Both the position numbers and the translations under genes were made by a program. Positions 55,737-64,000 of a stretch of 64,000 nt of DNA are shown piece after piece (positions within the stretch are counted from its first letter, which is position 1; each line of letters opens with the position of its first letter). This DNA comes from Wolfiporia cocos (Eukaryota; Basidiomycota; Agaricomycetes; Polyporales; Phaeolaceae). The stretch spans positions 1-64,000 of the forward strand of contig JACCLO010000032.1 in the NCBI GenBank assembly GCA_029448655.1. The letters are read 5' to 3'. The notes under the pieces are model-generated. The model saw nothing but the letters and a program-made list of their open reading frames with translations, ran no database searches and was not told where the DNA came from.

Positions 55737-57675
55737 TGGCGACGGTGGTGGCGGGGGCCGAGGGTCCTGCTGAGCTTGAGTCAGCCGTCACTTCTTCCCA
55801 GATTGTTCGGGCACGATACGTCTTGCCATCCGCGGGGGGCGCCGAGTACGGCTTCTTGCCAGAAGCCTGTCCCTTTCCACTACCCGAAGTAGCAGCCGTG
55901 GTCTTTCCAGACGCGGCAGCTGCATCCTTCGCCCTTTGTTGTTCGGCCCGCTGAGCAGCAGGCACGAACGTTCCCGCAGCCTTGTCCGCGGCAAGCTTAG
56001 GACACTTGTTGAAATAGTGTCCCGTCTGCTTGCAGTAAGTGCAGACGGCGTTGGTGGTGTCGGCGGGGGCTTTGGCGGGCGCCTTTCCCTTGTCCTTTTT
56101 CTTCTCCAACTTCTTTGCAGAAGCGGAGGACGTCTCCTTCTTTTCGGCAGGTGCCGAGTCCTTCTTGCTGGCCTTCTCGAAGATCGAGCCCTTGATCTTG
56201 TCTGGATATGACGTTTGGTACATTTCCAGAGCGAAGTCGATCAGAGGTTCGATGTCGGTCGGGGCCTTGAAGAACGGAGTCTTGCCGAGGACGTTTAAGG
56301 TGTCCTTAACCTTTTCGGGGAGAGTCTCGGTGAATTCCCACACCAGAGTCTCGTTGGCGGTTTCGGAGAGTCGGCCGAGGGTGCGGAACCGTTCGCAGTA
56401 ATTGAAATAGTTCGATTCTGCCAGTTCCTTGCCCTTCGTGCCGTAGTAGCCGCGAATTTCCTTTTTGGCTATCTCCTTATCCGTCATTTTCCCATATTGC
56501 ACCATTACGGATTTGGTGAAGTCCTCCCAGGTGCCGAGAGGTTCACCATTTCCTGCCTTCTTGATGAGAGGCGAGAAAAATTTGTATGCGTCCCCTGTGA
56601 CGCGGAAGAGGGCCGTGGTGATACGGTCATGGTCATCGTAGACCCTGAGCGTACCGAAGTACAGGCCCATCTTCTCCACCCATTCCTGAGCAGTCACCTT
56701 TCCAGATGACCCGGAGAATTCGGGGGGAGGGGGGATTTTCAGGTTTTGAGGCAGACCTGGAATCTGCGGGGCGACGGCTGCTGCAGCAGCGGCTGCGGCT
56801 TGTGCGGCGGCAGCAGCCTCGGCTGCACGGGCTTGAGCAGTGCCGGGGGCCGGTGCGGGTTCTTCCGGGGGCGTGCGGATGCCGGGAGGGTTGGGAACGG
56901 AGGGATTCTTGCGAATTCTCCGAAGTTCCTCGTCAACCTTCTCCATGCGCTCTGCGAACGCATCCTCGAGGTCGTCCAGCCGGGACCGGTAGTCCTTTCG
57001 GAGCTGCTTCTCCATTTCGGAGAGCTTGGCGGTGTACTCCTGTCGGAGTTCCTTGCCGAGGTTCACCATGGTGGACAATACCTCGTTCCGGACCGAATTG
57101 ACCGCTTCGTGTAGCTCGTCTTGGGCCTTCTGTTCGAGTGCCCTGGATTGCCCAGCCAGGGAATCGATTCGTTCATGGATACGCTCCAGGCGGGCGTGCA
57201 CCATTCGACCTAGGGTGTCGGTGGTGTCATGGCTTATGGCCGCACTTCGTTGTACGGCGGCATCGATGATTGGCCCATGTATGGACCCATCCACCTTGTG
57301 GTGTTCCTCCTCAGGAAGGTACGCCTTGAGGTTGTTCTCGACAGCGACATTGGTCTGTCGTGTCGGACCCGAAAATTCCATTTCCAGGGTGGTGGCGGGC
57401 CCGATAGGGCGAGTTCGACGAGCCGGTGGGTATCCGGTAATGGGGGAGCCTGGGCGTGTACCCATGGGGTTGGTCGGAGATTCCCTTTGCGGGGGAGCGA
57501 ACTCCGGCATTTCCTCTTCTCCTTCCTCTTCCTCTTCTTCTTCCTCGCTTAGGTGCTCCAGCGTCACCAGTTGCTGGGTTCCCGAGGGACCAGCTACCGG
57601 TGTCACCGGGCCTTCTGAGCGGAGGCGCATCTTGCGGGGAGCGAGGGGAGTGCTGACGGAGGAGGTGGAAGACAT
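55678..57675 (-). CDS. gag of element 2, intact
   Basis: 665 codons from ATG 57675 to a stop at 55678. Order: a disordered N-terminus with an acidic run (about 44-58), a coiled coil (about 165-265, rich in Glu/Arg/Leu), an Ala-rich linker, and a retrotransposon gag domain (about 310-500; [39 protein letters not shown]). A Lys-rich stretch and a CCHC knuckle [14 protein letters not shown] (about 560) precede a disordered C-terminus. Larger than typical fungal gag owing to the coiled coil and linkers. The extra ORF ends 148 nt upstream. Confidence 0.95.
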   Translation of the reverse strand: MSSTSSVSTPLAPRKMRLRSEGPVTPVAGPSGTQQLVTLEHLSEEEEEEEEGEEEMPEFAPPQRESPTNPMGTRPGSPITGYPPARRTRPIGPATTLEMEFSGPTRQTNVAVENNLKAYLPEEEHHKVDGSIHGPIIDAAVQRSAAISHDTTDTLGRMVHARLERIHERIDSLAGQSRALEQKAQDELHEAVNSVRNEVLSTMVNLGKELRQEYTAKLSEMEKQLRKDYRSRLDDLEDAFAERMEKVDEELRRIRKNPSVPNPPGIRTPPEEPAPAPGTAQARAAEAAAAAQAAAAAAAAVAPQIPGLPQNLKIPPPPEFSGSSGKVTAQEWVEKMGLYFGTLRVYDDHDRITTALFRVTGDAYKFFSPLIKKAGNGEPLGTWEDFTKSVMVQYGKMTDKEIAKKEIRGYYGTKGKELAESNYFNYCERFRTLGRLSETANETLVWEFTETLPEKVKDTLNVLGKTPFFKAPTDIEPLIDFALEMYQTSYPDKIKGSIFEKASKKDSAPAEKKETSSASAKKLEKKKDKGKAPAKAPADTTNAVCTYCKQTGHYFNKCPKLAADKAAGTFVPAAQRAEQQRAKDAAAASGKTTAATSGSGKGQASGKKPYSAPPADGKTYRARTIWEEVTADSSSAGPSAPATTVANVGTISVPLAPTTRLEDVL

Positions 57676-57823
57676 TTTTTGTGAATCTGTTTGTGACGAA
57701 TGTTAGTTTCCGGTTACTCATTGTCTTAGATTCTTAAGAAGGGGTTGGGTTTTGAAAGCTGCAACTTTCGTTATAGATCACACTCGCACTCTATTTCAGA
57801 GTTAAAAGATGATAGTATTTCTA

Positions 57824-58756
57824 CTATACAATCGCGAGTATATCCTCTTCTACCGAAGTAGTTGAGGGCCCTGCCACCTTGTCAGGTGGCGTTACACCGA
57901 AGGCAAAAGTAATTTGTAGCGCTACGCATTCTGCTACGATACGAGCCAAGTCTGTACGCCAATCCAAAAAGGAAATATTGCCGAGTTGTTTGCAGTACTT
58001 CTTCATAATTCTCCAGTCTCTATTGGTGATCCTCCCCCGTCTCGCTCTATCCTTTACGTTATCCACCAAGTCCTCCAATTCTACTACCATAGTATGGAAA
58101 CGCATGTCGTTTTCCATGTGGAAGCCTGGGTAATTAGGGGGGTGGTTGGCGAGAGGGGTAAGACGAGTGAGAGTGCCTTCTAGCATGGGAATAACTTGAT
58201 CGCATGCTTGGAGGGGTTTCTTCTTCCCGAAGACGAGGGAAGGGTCGAGAATCTTGTGGTTGGCCGGAACGGAAGGTCCGGCCGCCGGGCTGGAGAGACG
58301 GAGGGCCAGTGAAGAAGCTGCTTGCTTGGCTTCCTTGGCGGCTTGTTTGGCGGCGATTCGCTTATTCAGCTTATCGCGAGCGAGCTTGAGCTTGTTGAGT
58401 TCGCGGAGTTCGATGAGATTTTCCATGGCGGTAATGGATTGCGCTAGCTTCTCTTCCTCTGTCCAGATACGCTTAGCGAGCGGAACTGGTTTGGGAGGTC
58501 GAGGAGCGGGTTTCCCAGCCTCAGCAATGTGCTTTGGCATGTGGACGGGAATCTCCCAAAGATGGAGTTTCCCAGTGTAATCTTCCTTTACAGGAAGGGT
58601 GTAGGTGACGTCCTCTGCCCGAGGAATGTCGGTGGTGTCGATGCGGCTGAGAAGGGACCGCTTCGCCGGCTTAACGTAGGGGGCAGTGGAGGAGCCACGG
58701 GTGCGACGGGTAACGCGGGGCATGATTCTAGAAAGTGCAGCCTTCATGAGAAACAA
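57824..58756 (-). CDS. Extra ORF upstream of gag in element 2 (ORF0), unknown function
   Basis: 310 codons, intact, between the 5' leader and gag on the coding strand of the element. The N-terminus is strongly basic (IMPRVTRRTRGSS). The middle has a Pro-rich stretch (KPAPRPPKPVPLAKRIW), then a long charged helix likely to form a coiled coil (about 95-150; LIELRELNKLKLARDKLNKR). The C-terminal ~100 residues look like a helical globular domain (MVVELEDLVDNVKDRARRGR; NISFLDWRTDLARIVAECVA). There is no zinc knuckle, protease or membrane segment. Ty3/gypsy elements normally start with gag, so this is an added gene. Possible roles (RNA binding, particle assembly, host factor) are guesses. No family is recognised. 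Confidence 0.85.
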   Translation of the reverse strand: MFLMKAALSRIMPRVTRRTRGSSTAPYVKPAKRSLLSRIDTTDIPRAEDVTYTLPVKEDYTGKLHLWEIPVHMPKHIAEAGKPAPRPPKPVPLAKRIWTEEEKLAQSITAMENLIELRELNKLKLARDKLNKRIAAKQAAKEAKQAASSLALRLSSPAAGPSVPANHKILDPSLVFGKKKPLQACDQVIPMLEGTLTRLTPLANHPPNYPGFHMENDMRFHTMVVELEDLVDNVKDRARRGRITNRDWRIMKKYCKQLGNISFLDWRTDLARIVAECVALQITFAFGVTPPDKVAGPSTTSVEEDILAIV

Positions 58757-59769
58757 AGTTTCCCAGTGATACGTCCAAGAACAGGAATGAAAGGGATTAT
58801 GTAAGGTAGGGTAGTGGACTCCTTTTCAGGAGCAAAGAAGGTGTACTACGGGGCATAATTACTCTTATGTTGCGCGCAAACCCTGTGCCGAGACGGCGCG
58901 GATATTCGCATGACCCTAACGGTCAGAGGCGCCGACTCCAGGGGTAGAGTTGCTGACTGCCAGGCCGGTTCCTGGGTCAGATGATTGGGATTCGGATACA
59001 CGACACCGCCCCGGAGGGACGATGCCGGAAAGTGGCTGGGATTTTACATCCCTTAGCCTGTCCATGCTTCAACAATGAGGTTGCCGTCTATAGCCACATG
59101 GGTGTCACATCAGGGCTAAAAAACCACTGTCGATCTAAGATCGCGAGACAGCAGCGCTCCACATCCCGAAGGAGTGGGCCACGCGCTTCTCTTCCAATGG
59201 GGCCCCAAATCCGTTTGACCCATGCTCGCACGCCGAGCTGCCCGGAGGACTTATGCTATTGGCTACCGCGAGTGACCTATGGCAGGGTGATTTTTTACGT
59301 CACCCCCCTCACTGCTTTTCCCATAACGGGTTCAAAGCAGGTCCCTTACGCCTGGGAGGCGGCTTTGGAAAATTCCCATGCCATCATAATGATGACCCTG
59401 TGGATAGTGATGGGGCGCTGAACAACGCTTGCCATGACAGGGGGTTGGGCGCACACAGGCAGACCGTCCCCTTTTCTCCACAGGCGGGTCTTAACCGCGC
59501 ATAGTCCAAGCTTGTCAGCGAGGACTATGTCTCCTTGACCCTGGAGTCCGGGTTAGGTAGGCCTCCTGCCTAAAAAGGCGGTGTGGCTTCCCTGGTTGCC
59601 AATCCTCTGCCGAGGATGGCGATGTATCCCCCCAGATCTCAACTATCACCCCAATCGCCTTGTCAGGCAGAAAGGGATGTGCGCAGCAACAAGTAATAGC
59701 CCCTGTAGGATAGAAACCCAGACCCAAGCGCAAGCGCAAGGGCGGGGGTAGGGGGGAGATTTGTTCTTA
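58757..59769 (-). other. Long 5' leader of element 2
   Basis: About 1 kb between the 5' LTR and ORF0 without convincing coding sequence. Next to the LTR it reads, on the minus strand, TAAGAACAAATCTCCCCCC. No tRNA primer-binding match was recognised. The TRIM-like element has a similarly placed TAATCCTAAAG start. Confidence 0.6.
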
Positions 59770-60468
59770 TGACACAGACTAGACTGTGGGACTCACACTA
59801 TAACCTAACAAGCGACTTGAAGGAGTTGCTGGAGGTTGGTGAGGAGGCTAGTGGGCGCAAGCAGAGATGATATGTAACTGTGCGAATGCAGAGAACAAAT
59901 CTAAGGCTTATCCGCAGTGATAGCCCTACTTATATACATGCTTTGTTTGGTTACCGGTAAGGGAGCCAAACATGAAGGTGGTCTGTGCGCAGACATAACT
60001 AATATGGTTAAGTCGTAAACTACAATAGACCATGTGCGCCGGTAATGGCCGCACCAGTAAGATCGTTTGTTTGGACCGTAGGTCCATGTTGTGGAAGTGG
60101 CTGTAGCTACGTTAGTAAGCCATTCATGTGATTCTCATATACCGGCATCGGGATATGAGTAATCATAAGGGCATTGGCATGTGATAACGAGCGGGCCGCT
60201 TATCCAATTGTACTGACATAGCCCGGTACCGGGATATGAGTAAAGCGCGTGACACCGGAGGTTAGTCCGCTGAGTCATTGACGCGTACATACGTGTTATG
60301 TACGTGTTGTTATGACAGGTGGACGTATACCGCGTTGTGTACGTGTTGTTTGTTTGCGTGTACGTGTAGACGGGCGCTTGGCAGCGTAAAGGTCTACAAG
60401 GTCGTAGAAATACCAGATAAATAGGTAAAAATACGGGAAAAATAGTGGCATGTCCCAAATCTGTGACA
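59770..60468 (-). repeat. 5' LTR of element 2
   Basis: 699 bp, with one difference noticed from the 3' LTR, flanked on the right by the ATGAC duplication. Confidence 0.95.
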
Positions 60469-60992
60469 ATGACTAGCGTGTAAGCGCTGTGTCATTCTAG
60501 CTTAGTAGCGCATAAGCGTACGTTGAGAAGCCGTAAGGGCAATAATAACCGTAAGGTTATAGCCGTATGGGATAAGTACTGGATAACTCGTAGTTATGCG
60601 TATAAATACCGGATAAATGGCTACGGATAGCGGAAAAATAGGGCGTTTAGATAATACTGTGACACATGCAATACAAGACCCCTAATACTACTAGGACCTA
60701 CGGTACTATGGTATGAGTCAGGTTGCATGTGACCGTAAGTGATAACGTATGCGCTATGACTATGAATGAGTCAGATGGCAGGTGACTCTACAAGTGTAAT
60801 GAGTCAGCGGTCACACATATGAGCATTAACATGTGATATCTGTGGAATGGGATGGAACCTGCTAGAAGGTTCCGTCGGCATCTAGTTCTACTGGGTCACG
60901 TGATCTACAAGTATCCGTGCTACGCTAACTATGCTACAAACTGGACTACAAGTCTAGGAAAAATAGGGAAAAATATAGGAAAATTTGTGACA

Positions 60993-61019
60993 TTACCCCC
61001 TCTTCAAGATTTGCGGTCC
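60993..61019 (-). promoter_or_regulatory. Polypurine tract of element 3
   Basis: The minus strand reads GAAGAGGGGGTAA immediately before TGTCACAAATTT, the LTR-A start. This ties LTR-A to the pol at its right. Confidence 0.75.
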
Positions 61020-61029
61020 CTGCAAAGGT

Positions 61030-63440
61030 TACTCGGTGATCGGTGGTTCGACATCTTGCCACTTGCTCGCTGAGGGCTCCATCAGGCGGTCCCAATCCTC
61101 ATAGTCATGAGGGAGTATTTTGACTTCTCCCAAGTGTCTACCAGTATGACCAAAGCCTTTGTCACCACGAGCTGTGTCCTTCAAGTATTGTTGATTGTAC
61201 ATGTAGGTTGTACTATGGTGGATTTCTGGTTGAGGGACAGGTTGCAGAAGTAATTGTGCTATCTTGTCCCTATGGTTAACCATGTATGGATATCCGGTGA
61301 AGTTGTAGAGCATGACTATCACTTCTCCACAGTAATCCCAGTCTATGACTCTGCCTTGTACCTGTATGCCCTTCTTCGCCATGCTAGAATGTGTCTCCAG
61401 TTTGCCGCTGAATCCATAAGGGAATAGGATTCTTAGGTCTGTTTTCACGAGCATGGTGGTGTGAGGGTTTATCCTGGTAGCTTCGGCTGAGTAGATGTCA
61501 AATCCGGTGGCATGTTCAGTGCCTCTTTCTGGATATGTGCCCTGGGGTCCTACTGCGAATTCGAGATATTCGTTGAAGCAAGTGCCTTCTTCTACGGAGT
61601 TGCCGAATTTGTCCCGTACTAACCACTTCCGTACTTTCTTGCATTCTTCCGGAGTAAATTCACCTCTCTGCAGTGGCCAATCATCTGGCCATAGATAACA
61701 ATCCCCAACTTTCCAGTCTGGGTTGTCATCTGGTTCGAATACTTGAATATTGTGGGTGTGTCATCTTCGCGGAGCGGTATGTGCGTTAAGGGCATGTTCT
61801 GCCTTGTATTCGTCTACCAACTCCTTAGTGTTGACGAAGTCATCTTCATATTCCCATGTGTCTTCTCCCATGGAGTACCCTAACCATCGCACCAGGAATT
61901 GTAGTTTTCCTGAGGGTGTGAATCTGTGGTTGAGTATTTGCTCCACTTCGTATTCTCCTGACTTATCTGGTTCTGGAGCTTCTTCCTTGCCGGTATATGG
62001 TGTTAGCTTTGACGCATGGAAGACCGGGTGATAGGCTCGGTATTGGCCATCCATGTGTAGTCTGAAAGTCACGGGTGACAGTTGTTCGACTATTTTGAAC
62101 GGGCCGATGTACCTGGGGGCCAAACTTCTTTCGGATGTTTGGTAATCCCTTACGTCTATCATAACCTTGTCTCCAACCTTGAAGGGTACTTTCTGGATCG
62201 ATTGATTGTAATACCACTTCATACTGTCAGCTGCTAACTGCATTGCGGCTTTGGCTTGCTCCTGAGCGTTCCAACGATCGGTTGCAATTTCATTAAGGTC
62301 TGCTTTTGCCTGAATAGCTAAATCTGCTGGCCCAGCCTTTGGGTGCCTTCCCAACTCGACGTAGAATGGTGACATCTTGGTAGTCTCTGACGCTGCGTTG
62401 TTGTATGCAAATTCCGCCGTAGGCAGGAATTGAGACCAATTGTCTTTGCAATACGAGTTTACATAGCATCTGAGGTATTGTTCAAGTGTCTGATTCATTC
62501 TTTCCATCTGTCCATCTGCCTGTGGGTGATATGCCATAGTCATGGCATGTTCTATCCCTAGCAGTTTACACCATTCGCCGAATAGTTTGGATGCAAACTG
62601 CACTCCGTGATCGGAAATGATACGTTTAGGTAGCCCATGTATTGGGTAAAACCTTCTGTATAGGACTCTTACGGGATCCTTTGTTCCGAATTTGCTGGAG
62701 ATGGGGAAGAAGCATGCTCGCTTGGTCAAGCAATTGACTACAACCATGATTCCGTCATACACCTTGTTGTCTATCTTCGACTTGGGTAGGTACATAATGA
62801 AATCCATGGTTATTATCTCCCATGGGGCTTCTGGTACTTCGTTAGGTATCAGGGGTCCATATGGCTTTTGCGGGCGATTCTTCATTTGCTGGCATGTGTC
62901 GCATTCCTGTATGTATTTCTTTACCGAGTTGGTTAGTCCTGGCCACCAGTAATTACGTGAGATGAGTTTGTATGTCTTCCATCTCCCCATATGCCCTGCA
63001 GTAGGGTGGTCATGGTGTAATTGTAAGACCTTATTTCTAAGCTCTTCTGGTGCCTTGGGAACGTAGATCTTGTTATGGTACAAGAGTAGACCATTCTCGT
63101 AGTTCCAGTCTCTGAGAGACTTGCCGAATTCGTGAGGTCCTGACTCCAATAGGCCTTTGTAGTCCTTGGTTACCTCGTTGTCTAGCAATGCTTTGTGTAT
63201 TTCTCGTTGGAGTTCGTCATCTGGGATTACCAACTGATGGAGGGGCTCGAACGCAAGGATGGCTAATTCTCGCGCAAAGTTAACAAAAAATTCCGGTTTC
63301 AACAGAATATTGTTCCTATTGTCGAGTTCCACCCCCTCTTCATGGTCTGGTCTCCTGGACAGAGGGTCTGCAGTAAGCATGGTTTTTCCTGGTTTATGGT
63401 GCATGGAGAAGTTAAATCTTGACAGATATAATGCCCATCT
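61030..63440 (-). pseudogene. pol of element 3: RH end-IN-chromodomain-dUTPase, 5' part cut off
   Basis: From the break at 63440 the frame reads the RNase H end ([34 protein letters not shown]). Integrase follows with the HHCC zinc (QLHHDHPTAGH, CDTCQQMK) and core residues TMDFIMYL, IISDHGVQFA and ERMNQTLEQYL, then a chromodomain (EYEVEQILNHRF, FLVRWLGYSMGEDTWEYED). The frame changes near 61761 after ALNAHTAPRR. A second frame carries on to the dUTPase and stops near 61030. Close relative of element 2 pol. The RT, protease and gag lie beyond the LTR-B insertion at 63441 or outside the window. Confidence 0.9.
61100..61560 (-). other. dUTPase-like domain at the C-terminus of element 3 pol
   Basis: Motif 1 ATGFDIYSAEAT, a weak motif 2 (GKLETHSSMAKKG, lacking the usual Arg-Ser), motif 3 GRVIDWDYCGEVIVM, motif 4 RDKIAQLLL and motif 5 RGDKGFGHTG (His for Ser). 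The domain place equals that of element 2, followed by about 35 extra residues. Active-site changes suggest reduced or lost activity. Confidence 0.85.
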
Positions 63441-64000
63441 TGTCACAGATCTGACATTTTTCCGCAATTAATTGCCATTTATCCGGTATTATTACGCATA
63501 CCTACGAGTTATCCTGTACTTATCAGTACAAGCCGACATGCCGGTGTAACCTAACAGTTATTACCTAAGCCCAAGAGTGCTTACGCGCTACTAAGCATCT
63601 ATGACACGGCGCTTACACGCTAGTCATCAAGCATGACATGTTACATGACACTCTGTCACAAGACTAGACCTATGGTCTATTCTAACCCATGATACCATCA
63701 TTACAAATAATGATATCATCATGACATCATATGGTCTAGCCCCTGGCTATGACATCACTATGATGTAACCCCTTCGTCATCATTACCAATTATGACACCA
63801 TTGGACCTAGGCCTACAGCCCAGTCCAATCCATAGCACGCCATCATTACACAATAATGGCATCACTATTCTAGACCCATGGTCTAGTACATTCCATGACA
63901 TCATCATTTCCAATCATGACGTCATTATGATCCAGGCCTCCGGCCCGGTAACCATGTATGCGGATCTTCTGATCCATCCCTCGTATCTTACTGGCTAAGT
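63441..64000 (+). repeat. LTR-B family copy, inverted, running off the window
   Basis: Starts TGTCACAGATCTGAC inside element 3 RNase H. It is related to the reverse complement of the LTR-B end (ATTTATCCGGTATT, CGAGTTATCC, GCGCTTACACGCTAGTCAT). From about 63660 it has repeated TGATGTCAT-like words, including an exact TGACGTCA near 63917. Its far end is not in the window. Confidence 0.8.

Larger units (their letters stand above)
50482..60468 (-). mobile_element. Complete 10-kb Ty3/gypsy chromovirus with C-terminal dUTPase and extra ORF (element 2)
   Basis: The 699-bp LTRs at 59770-60468 (5') and 50482-51180 (3') differ at a single position noticed (T near 50934 versus C near 60223). The target duplication ATGAC is at 50477-50481 and 60469-60473. 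Order along the minus strand: 5' LTR, about 1 kb leader, an extra 310-codon ORF, gag, pol (PR-RT-RH-IN-chromodomain-dUTPase), polypurine tract and 3' LTR. The only coding break found is inside RT near 54440. It is among the youngest insertions here, being the innermost layer of the nest. Confidence 0.96.
49800..60664 (-). repeat. LTR-B solo LTR, split by element 2
   Basis: The left part, 49800-50481, begins TGACACAGAACAG. The right part ends ATACTGTGACA at 60664. CATGC occurs at 49795-49799 and 60665-60669. Joined it is about 870 bp. It sits inside LTR-A and is itself interrupted by element 2 with the ATGAC duplication. Confidence 0.88.
49613..60992 (-). repeat. LTR-A: 3' LTR of element 3, split by nested insertions
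   Basis: The left part, 49613-49799, begins TGACACAAACCC. The right part, about 60670-60992, ends AAATTTGTGACA. Joined they make about 510 bp. Immediately right of it, 60993-61019 reads as a minus-strand polypurine tract (GAAGAGGGGGTAA) next to element 3 pol. The interruption is LTR-B with CATGC duplications. Confidence 0.85.

Noticed and set aside
63700..63930. CRISPR-like or satellite array in LTR-B
   Set aside because: Spacing and unit sequence are irregular and the stretch lies inside an LTR; better read as clustered regulatory words.

Overview
The window looks like a piece of an Agaricomycete (mushroom or polypore-type basidiomycete) chromosome. The evidence is short 47-67 nt introns in the conserved genes, a FunK1-type kinase relic, an NRPS-like adenylation gene, and a dense load of fungal Ty3/gypsy chromoviruses. 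No rRNA, tRNA or CRISPR array was recognised.

Layout. (1) 1-9112 is repeat-derived: an LTR end, a truncated hAT-type non-autonomous element (77-614) and a complete 8.45-kb Ty3/gypsy element, here called element 1 (663-9112, 5-bp target duplication GGGAG). Its LTRs are nearly identical but its pol is frameshifted. (2) 9113-37227 is gene-bearing: a FunK1-like kinase pseudogene split by a solo LTR (10373-13039, -), a long uncharacterised multi-exon gene (14291-18674, -), a hypothetical gene (19046-20190, -), an RPP40-like RNase P/MRP subunit gene (20193-21150, -) and MSH4 (21425-25172, +). These are followed by decayed genes: an AlkB/DSBH-like family member, an adenylation-domain gene, an HpcH/HpaI aldolase and a Cys-rich gene cut by a solo LTR. 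(3) 37228-64000 is a nest of mobile elements: a complete non-autonomous hAT element, a MULE with its 10-bp target duplication, at least eight solo LTRs with matching 5-bp duplications, a TRIM-like non-autonomous LTR element with two apparently identical LTRs (47549-49447), and a three-level nest. In that nest element 3 (3' LTR 49613-60992, pol 61000-63440) contains an LTR-B copy (49800-60664), which in turn contains the complete 10-kb element 2 (50482-60468, -).

Most notable. All three coding gypsy elements carry a trimeric-type dUTPase domain, but at two different places: between protease and reverse transcriptase in element 1, and after the chromodomain at the pol C-terminus in elements 2 and 3. 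Element 2 also has an intact extra 310-codon ORF upstream of gag. Element 1 has an extra decayed ORF with a CCHC knuckle downstream of pol. MSH4 needs an 8-nt micro-exon to build its Walker A motif.

Caution. Single-base frame breaks recur, several of them in short homopolymer runs, in genes expected to be conserved (MSH4, RPP40-like) as well as in relics. Some breaks may therefore be assembly errors rather than true decay. Spliced gene models are read by eye from protein continuity and GT-AG sites, and exon limits are approximate unless stated.
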